Positions 59,690 through 64,000 of a DNA stretch of 64,000 nucleotides are shown piece by piece (position 1 is the stretch's first letter; every line of letters starts with the position of its first letter). The stretch comes from Sphingomonas citricola (GTDB lineage Bacteria > Pseudomonadota > Alphaproteobacteria > Sphingomonadales > Sphingomonadaceae), in NCBI RefSeq assembly GCF_019429535.1, contig NZ_JAHXZM010000005.1:124001-188000 (forward strand), given 5' to 3'. Position numbers and translations under genes: made by a program. The notes below the pieces were generated by a model. The model saw nothing but the letters and a program-made list of their open reading frames with translations. It had not been told where the DNA came from and did no database searches.

Positions 59690-60482
59690 CACCGACGCCG
59701 CTGCCGAGCTGACCGCGCTCGCCGAGGCGGTGACCGCTGCCACGCGCGAGGCGGCGGCGATGGCGATGGCGCGCTGGCGCACCGATTTTGCGCGCACCGA
59801 AAAGAGCGACGGCAGTCCGGTGTGCGAGGTCGATCTCGACGTCGACCGGATGCTCCATGCGCGGCTCGGCGCGCTTATACCTGAAGCGGGCTGGCTGTCG
59901 GAAGAAACCGCGGATAGCGCCGAGCGGCTGTCGGCGAGGCAGGTGTGGGTGGTCGATCCGATTGACGGGACGCGCGACTATGTCCGTGGCCGCGCCGGCT
60001 GGTGCGTATCGGTCGCGCTGGTGGAGGCCGGACGCGTGGTGATCGCGGTGCTGGATGCGCCGGCGCGCGGCGAGGTATGGCGCGCGATCGCGGGGCGCGG
60101 CGCGACGCTGAACGGGGCTCCCGCACACGCCGGAAACCGCGACGAGATCATCGGCGCGCGCGTACCGGCCGATGCATTGCCCAAGGTCGACCGTGATCTG
60201 ACCGCGGTGGAGAAACCGAATTCGATCGCGCTGCGCATGGCGATGGTGGCCGACGACCGCGCCGATCTGGTCGCGACGATGCGTTGGGGCAACGAATGGG
60301 ACATCGCCGCCGCCGCACTGATCGCGCAGGAATCGGGGGCGAGCGTCACTGATGCGCTCGGAGCCGCCTTGTCATTCAACAAGCCTCAGCCGCAGGCGTT
60401 CGGCGTGTTGACGAGCACGCGCGGCATCCACGCCGCCGCGGTCGAGCGGCTCGCCGGCCGCGCGAGGGCGGTGATCCGCTAG
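59682..60482 (+). CDS. cysQ: 3'(2'),5'-bisphosphate nucleotidase (CysQ/inositol monophosphatase family)
   Basis: CysQ removes the 3' phosphate from PAP formed during sulfate assimilation. The 266-residue protein has the metal-binding motifs of the inositol monophosphatase superfamily: SEETADS (Glu-Glu), WVVDPIDGTRDYVRGRAGWCVSVAL (DPIDGT) and EWDIAAAALIAQESG (WD...A). It starts with GTG inside the pmbA end. Other family members act on inositol phosphate or fructose bisphosphate, so the substrate is likely but not certain. Confidence 0.87.
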   Translation: MADTDAAAELTALAEAVTAATREAAAMAMARWRTDFARTEKSDGSPVCEVDLDVDRMLHARLGALIPEAGWLSEETADSAERLSARQVWVVDPIDGTRDYVRGRAGWCVSVALVEAGRVVIAVLDAPARGEVWRAIAGRGATLNGAPAHAGNRDEIIGARVPADALPKVDRDLTAVEKPNSIALRMAMVADDRADLVATMRWGNEWDIAAAALIAQESGASVTDALGAALSFNKPQPQAFGVLTSTRGIHAAAVERLAGRARAVIR

Positions 60483-60559
60483 GTTCGGCGTAGATGATGT
60501 GTTGAGCCTGGGTTCCAAGTCGCCACGTACGAGGAACGTGACGCCGCCAAGCCTCAATA

Positions 60560-60940
60560 TTAGTCGGCCGCGACCGGTACGTCGTTGGCATCAGCCAGCG
60601 ACGCGCGTGCACTGCTGTGCCGCGCCACGTCGCTTGCGACCATCGGGCGCAGCCGCACCGCGAGACAGATGACCGCGGGCCAGAACAGGGTGTTACCGAT
60701 GTCGCCGAGCGTATCCGACCAGCGCCACGACCCGTAGTGCATCCGATCGAGGATCTCGTTCCCCGCCTCCGCCGCGACGACGACGGAGAGCGGGATCAGC
60801 GTGCCGAGCGAACGGCCGGTGACGAGCCGCGCGACGAGCAGCACCGCCATGCCCGCGTGGATGTGCAGAATCGTGTCGGGAAGGCCGGTGCCGTCGCCGA
60901 TCCACGCAATGAACTGGGCCCACAGCCCCGCGACATCCAC
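60560..60940 (-). CDS. Membrane protein of unknown function (VanZ-like)
   Basis: A 126-residue protein with three hydrophobic helices. The central GNEILDRMHYGSWRWSDTLGDIGNTLFWP resembles the last part of VanZ-like proteins (an acidic residue, DxxxxxxG-D-xxN-x-xxxxxP). The C-terminal 25 residues are hydrophilic. It lies 12 bases after the phosphomannomutase gene and is probably co-transcribed with it, but I infer no role from this. Confidence 0.6.
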   Translation of the reverse strand: MDVAGLWAQFIAWIGDGTGLPDTILHIHAGMAVLLVARLVTGRSLGTLIPLSVVVAAEAGNEILDRMHYGSWRWSDTLGDIGNTLFWPAVICLAVRLRPMVASDVARHSSARASLADANDVPVAAD

Positions 60941-60952
60941 GACGAGCAGCCC

Positions 60953-61699
60953 TTACTTCTGGCAGGCGACGATCGTCGCGATCACCGACAGCGTGTCGTG
61001 CGGATCGCGGACGCGAACGGTGTCGAGGCCAAGCTCCTTGGCCGGATAATCGTTACCGCCGGGGAAGATCGCGTCGCCGATGAACATCATCTTGTCGAGC
61101 GCGATCCCGCTCTCGTCGCGCAGGCGCTTCAGGCCGTACGCCTTGTCGACGCCCTTCTGCGTGATGTCGATCGAGGTCGCGCCACCCATGTTGATCGACA
61201 GGTCGGGCAGGCGCTTCTTGAGGTCGGCCTGGATCACCTTGCGCTTGGCGAAATCAGGATCCCACTTCTCCTTCGCCTCGACCGGCGCCTGCTGGCCGAG
61301 CGCGGAGAAGGTAATCTGCGAGCCGCGATCCTCGATCCGCTCACCCCAGGTCTCTTCGGGCTTGAACCCGGTATCCTCGAGACTCTTGTTAAACGAATCG
61401 ATGATGTTCTTCTTCGTCTCGTCGTCGAACAATTCGGCGTAGACCGCTTTCCACTCACCCGACTGGTGGGTGTAGAGCTTGGTGCCCGTCGTCGGCATCA
61501 GCCACAGCTTTGACAGGTCGGCGCGCGCGGGCAGACGGCTCGCCACCTGCTTGTCGAACTGCGGCCAGTCGCCGCCCGAGATGACGGCGACGTGCGCGAC
61601 CTGGAGCAGATCGGCCAGCGCCTCGCCCATGTCTTCCTTGATCGCCTGCTTGCTCTCGGCGAGCGTTCCGTCGAGGTCGAAGGCGACGAGTTCTTTCAC
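60953..61699 (-). CDS. Eukaryotic-type phosphomannomutase (HAD-IIB)
   Basis: This 248-residue protein matches the HAD phosphomannomutase family known mainly from eukaryotes (PMM1/PMM2/Sec53), unlike the usual bacterial ManB. Motifs: VAFDLDGTLAES (nucleophile Asp), the cap-domain stretch ITFSALGQQAPVEAKEKWDPD, NMGGATSIDITQKGVDKAYGL and MFIGDAIFPGGNDYPAKELGLDTVRV (acidic motif 4). It converts mannose-6-phosphate to mannose-1-phosphate for GDP-mannose. It starts with GTG overlapping the stop of the Cof-type phosphatase gene. Confidence 0.88.
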   Translation of the reverse strand: MKELVAFDLDGTLAESKQAIKEDMGEALADLLQVAHVAVISGGDWPQFDKQVASRLPARADLSKLWLMPTTGTKLYTHQSGEWKAVYAELFDDETKKNIIDSFNKSLEDTGFKPEETWGERIEDRGSQITFSALGQQAPVEAKEKWDPDFAKRKVIQADLKKRLPDLSINMGGATSIDITQKGVDKAYGLKRLRDESGIALDKMMFIGDAIFPGGNDYPAKELGLDTVRVRDPHDTLSVIATIVACQK

Positions 61700-62511
61700 T
61701 TGGGTGTCTCCAGGGTAGGCAGGATGATCGTTTCGATGGCGTGCGCTACGCCATCCTCGTCGTTGGCGCGAGTGACTTTACGTGCAGCCGCCTTCACGTC
61801 GTCGGGCGCGTTGCCCATCGCGATCGGCAGCCCGGCACGGCGGAGCATCGGCAGATCGTTGTGCTGGTCGCCGATCACCGCGGTGTCGGCGAGATCGACG
61901 CCGTTCGACCGCGCGAGCGCGACGACGCCGTCGCCCTTATTGGCGGCGAGTGCGGTGACGTCGAGGTAGTAGGTTTGCGACTGCGCGATCGTCGCCTGCT
62001 CGCCGTATTGCGCGTGCGCGCGTTCGTAGAGCGCGTGGAGACGATCGGCGTCGTCGCTGACGAAGGTGATCTTGTCGGCGTGGTCCAGCAAATCGGCGAA
62101 ATCGTCGCGGATGGCGGGTTCCTGGTTCGAACTCACCCGCTCGCTCGCGGTGTGCGGCCCGTCACCGTCGGTCGCGAACCACTGATCGTCGGCGAAGACC
62201 CAGGTGTCGACCCCCTCGCCCGCCGCCATGTCGATCACGCCGCGCGCGACGTTCGCGTCGATCGTGTGATGGCTGACGATCGTACCGTCGCGGCGAAAGA
62301 CGATCCCGCCGTTGAACGCGCCGACATCCTCGTCGAGCCCGAGGGGTTCGAGCAGCGGCTGGATGCCCGACATCGGCCGCGCGCTGATGACCGTGAATGC
62401 AACGCCCGCGTCGCGCAGGCGCTTTACCGCGGCGATCGTCGCGTCGGTCAGCTTCTTGTCCTTGTCGACGAGCGTGCCGTCGACGTCGGACACCATAAGG
62501 CGGATCGGCAT
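61696..62511 (-). CDS. Cof-type HAD-IIB phosphatase
   Basis: A 271-residue sugar-phosphatase-like HAD: MVSDVDGTLVDKDKKLTD (nucleophile Asp and acid/base Asp), VISARPMSGIQPLL, the type IIB cap domain (about 85-185), NKGDGVVALARSNGV (motif 3 Lys) and AVIGDQHNDLPMLRRAGLPIAMGNA (motif 4). Such enzymes dephosphorylate sugar phosphates or FMN. The ATG at 62511 overlaps the gnd stop (TAATG), and its own stop overlaps the phosphomannomutase start, so the three are likely one operon. Confidence 0.89.
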   Translation of the reverse strand: MPIRLMVSDVDGTLVDKDKKLTDATIAAVKRLRDAGVAFTVISARPMSGIQPLLEPLGLDEDVGAFNGGIVFRRDGTIVSHHTIDANVARGVIDMAAGEGVDTWVFADDQWFATDGDGPHTASERVSSNQEPAIRDDFADLLDHADKITFVSDDADRLHALYERAHAQYGEQATIAQSQTYYLDVTALAANKGDGVVALARSNGVDLADTAVIGDQHNDLPMLRRAGLPIAMGNAPDDVKAAARKVTRANDEDGVAHAIETIILPTLETPK

Positions 62512-63494
62512 TATTGCGGCATCTCGACGTGGCCGCCGAAGCCGAATCGCATCGCCGACAGCACCTTGTCGCCGAACGTATGCTCGACGCGGCTGCGGTA
62601 GCGCGCAAACAACGCGGTGGTCAGCACGTTGGCGGGGACCGCTTCCTCCATCGCGGCGTCGATCGTCCAACGCCCCTCGCCCGAATCGGCAACATGGCCC
62701 GAGAAATCGCTCAGCTGCCCGTCCTTCGCGAGCGCGATCGCGGTCAGATCGAGCAGCCACGACGAAATTACGCTGCCGCGCCGCCACACTTCGGCGATGT
62801 CGGTCAGGTTGAGGTCATAGCGCTGGTCCTCGGGCAGCTTGTCCGATGCCTTGCCCTTCAGGATGTCGAACCCTTCGGCATAGGCCTGCATCAGCCCGTA
62901 CTCGATCCCGTTGTGGACCATTTTGACGAAATGCCCCGCGCCCGCGGGGCCGGCGTGGATGTAGCCGTTCTCGGCGCGCGCGTCGGAATTCCCCTCGTCA
63001 CGCCCCGCCGTCCGGTCGATCGTGCCGATGCCGGGCGCCAGCGTCGAGAAGATCGGGTCGAGCTGCCGCACGATGTCGTCGGGGCCGCCGATCATCATGC
63101 AATAACCGCGCTCGCGGCCCCAGACGCCGCCCGAGGTGCCGACGTCGACGTAGTGCACGCCCTTCTCCGCCAGCGCCTTGGCACGGCGGATGTCGTCCTT
63201 GTAGAAGGAATTGCCGCCGTCGATGACGATCTCGCCCTCGGCCGCATTCTCGCAGATGCTGTCGATCACGCCCTCAGTGATCTCGCCCGCTGGGACCATC
63301 ACCCACCAGATGACCGGCGATCCCGCCTTGGCGCGCGCGTCGTCGACCGACGTCGCGGCTTCGGCGCCGGCCTCGACCAGTTTGGCGACGGCATCCTGAT
63401 CGCGGTCGAAAGCGACGATCTCGTGCCCCTTGTCCATCAGCCGCCGCGCCATGTTGCCGCCCATGCGACCCAGCCCGATCATCACCATCTTCAT
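62511..63494 (-). CDS. gnd: 6-phosphogluconate dehydrogenase, decarboxylating (short, NAD-type)
   Basis: The 327-residue protein matches the short GndA/YqeC form: [30 protein letters not shown] (dinucleotide site, with D in place of the NADP-selecting Arg, so NAD is likely), [19 protein letters not shown], the substrate motif [21 protein letters not shown], and [18 protein letters not shown] with the catalytic Lys. It makes ribulose-5-phosphate. It is the first gene of the gnd-phosphatase-phosphomannomutase group. Confidence 0.92.
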   Translation of the reverse strand: MKMVMIGLGRMGGNMARRLMDKGHEIVAFDRDQDAVAKLVEAGAEAATSVDDARAKAGSPVIWWVMVPAGEITEGVIDSICENAAEGEIVIDGGNSFYKDDIRRAKALAEKGVHYVDVGTSGGVWGRERGYCMMIGGPDDIVRQLDPIFSTLAPGIGTIDRTAGRDEGNSDARAENGYIHAGPAGAGHFVKMVHNGIEYGLMQAYAEGFDILKGKASDKLPEDQRYDLNLTDIAEVWRRGSVISSWLLDLTAIALAKDGQLSDFSGHVADSGEGRWTIDAAMEEAVPANVLTTALFARYRSRVEHTFGDKVLSAMRFGFGGHVEMPQ

Positions 63495-63586
63495 GCGAAC
63501 ACGCTCCTGCTCATTGCCCGCGTAAAAGGGCGGCGCGGTTCAATGTTCCGCTACGGCCGCGCGAGGACGCGCCGGACGGTGCCGAC

Positions 63587-64000
63587 TCAGCGTTTCACCG
63601 ATGCGGAGAAGGGTCGTGCGTGACGATCGGTCGCCCATTTATAGTTCGGCTCGGCCGACATCGCGAAGCGCAGTTCGCCGCCCGCCATGATCTCGTCATG
63701 CGTCAGGTAGCTGCGCTCGAGCGGCTTTCCGTTCAGCATCACCGCGCCGACATAGGGTCGCGAGACGCCGAGATTGTCGGCTACCACCGTGAAGCGCTTG
63801 CCATTGGGAAGATCGAGCGCGGCGCGGCGCAGGAACGGCCGACCGATCGCATATTCGAGGCTGCCCGGCGTCACCGGATAGAAGCCGAGCGCGGTAAAGA
63901 CGAGCCAGGCCGACATCTGACCCAGGTCGTCGTTGCCCGCGAGCCCGTCGGGGGTCGGCTTGTACTGCGAATTGACGATCTGGGTCAGGCGGTACTGCGT
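63587..64000 (-). CDS. GH92 family alpha-mannosidase, C-terminal part (5' end outside window)
   Basis: The visible 137 residues match the end of GH92 exo-alpha-mannosidases: PDGLAGNDDLGQMSAWLVFTALGFYPVTPGS carries the conserved GNDD-x-GQMSAW catalytic region, followed by the final beta-sandwich strand GKRFTVVADNLGVSRPYVGAVMLNGKPLERSYLTHDEIMAGGELRFAMS. These calcium-dependent enzymes remove alpha-linked mannose and are usually secreted. The start and signal peptide lie beyond 64000. Confidence 0.9.
   Translation of the reverse strand, partial: TQYRLTQIVNSQYKPTPDGLAGNDDLGQMSAWLVFTALGFYPVTPGSLEYAIGRPFLRRAALDLPNGKRFTVVADNLGVSRPYVGAVMLNGKPLERSYLTHDEIMAGGELRFAMSAEPNYKWATDRHARPFSASVKR

Overview
This 64 kb window is chromosomal DNA from a GC-rich alphaproteobacterium, most likely a member of the Sphingomonadales (Sphingomonas-like). 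The evidence is the gene content and order: proA-nadD-rsfS-rlmH-envC-ctpA-dsbB-coq7; an aa3-type oxidase subunit IV gene in front of a three-subunit transhydrogenase operon; a GANTC methyltransferase (ccrM); lspA followed by a DUF3035 lipoprotein; an Fe-S photolyase; and many SDR, acyl-CoA dehydrogenase and glycosidase genes. Genes are tightly packed, with frequent ATGA/GTGA overlaps. I see no rRNA, tRNA, prophage, classical IS or CRISPR.

Layout. 1-8.3 kb: the start of an aldo/keto reductase, a DedA membrane protein, then a long minus-strand run for NAD and proline synthesis, ribosome silencing and modification, cell-wall proteases, disulfide formation and ubiquinone hydroxylation, with msrB facing away. 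8.3-14.8 kb: a CHAP protein, then a catabolic-looking block (GPH-type sugar transporter, two SDRs, an acyl-CoA dehydrogenase) and a MarR-like regulator. 14.8-18.4 kb: the pnt transhydrogenase operon, interrupted by a DUF559 endonuclease gene inside a 437-bp element with 55-bp inverted termini. 18.5-27.8 kb: an atypical sigma-54-type regulator, a frameshifted SDR gene, a bestrophin, folP, ccrM, rnhB, a thiD-VOC fusion, DUF1272 and a redoxin/2OG-Fe(II) oxygenase. 27.8-37.5 kb: glmM, a dicarboxylate carrier, coq4, recF, an MFS transporter, an OmpA protein and gyrB. 37.7-44.8 kb: a FUSC protein, two dehydrogenases, a GT4-GH130 pair and queF. 44.9-50.9 kb: ileS-lspA-DUF3035, then metC-sseA. 51-57.2 kb: photolyase, ribF, folA, SDR, thyA, rsmE, a small membrane ORF and DUF2147. 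57.3-64 kb: ubiA, pmbA, cysQ, a small membrane protein, eukaryotic-type phosphomannomutase, a Cof-type phosphatase, 6-phosphogluconate dehydrogenase and the end of a GH92 mannosidase.

How the genes connect. folP, folA, thyA and ribF supply folate and flavin cofactors. coq7, coq4 and ubiA belong to ubiquinone synthesis. GT4/GH130, phosphomannomutase and GH92 suggest mannose-based glycan synthesis and turnover.

Most interesting. (1) The DUF559 element between pntAA and pntAB: its inverted termini differ at only 6 of 55 positions, 4 of which are two compensatory base-pair swaps in one hairpin, while its reading frame joins both neighbours at the stop and start codons. (2) A palindromic repeat translated in frame inside ileS, plus a separate AT-richer patch in the ileS editing domain. 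(3) Five GANTC sites in 138 bp at the ccrM promoter, one directly beside a -35-like box. (4) An SDR gene broken by one extra C. All calls come from reading the sequence; no database search was run.
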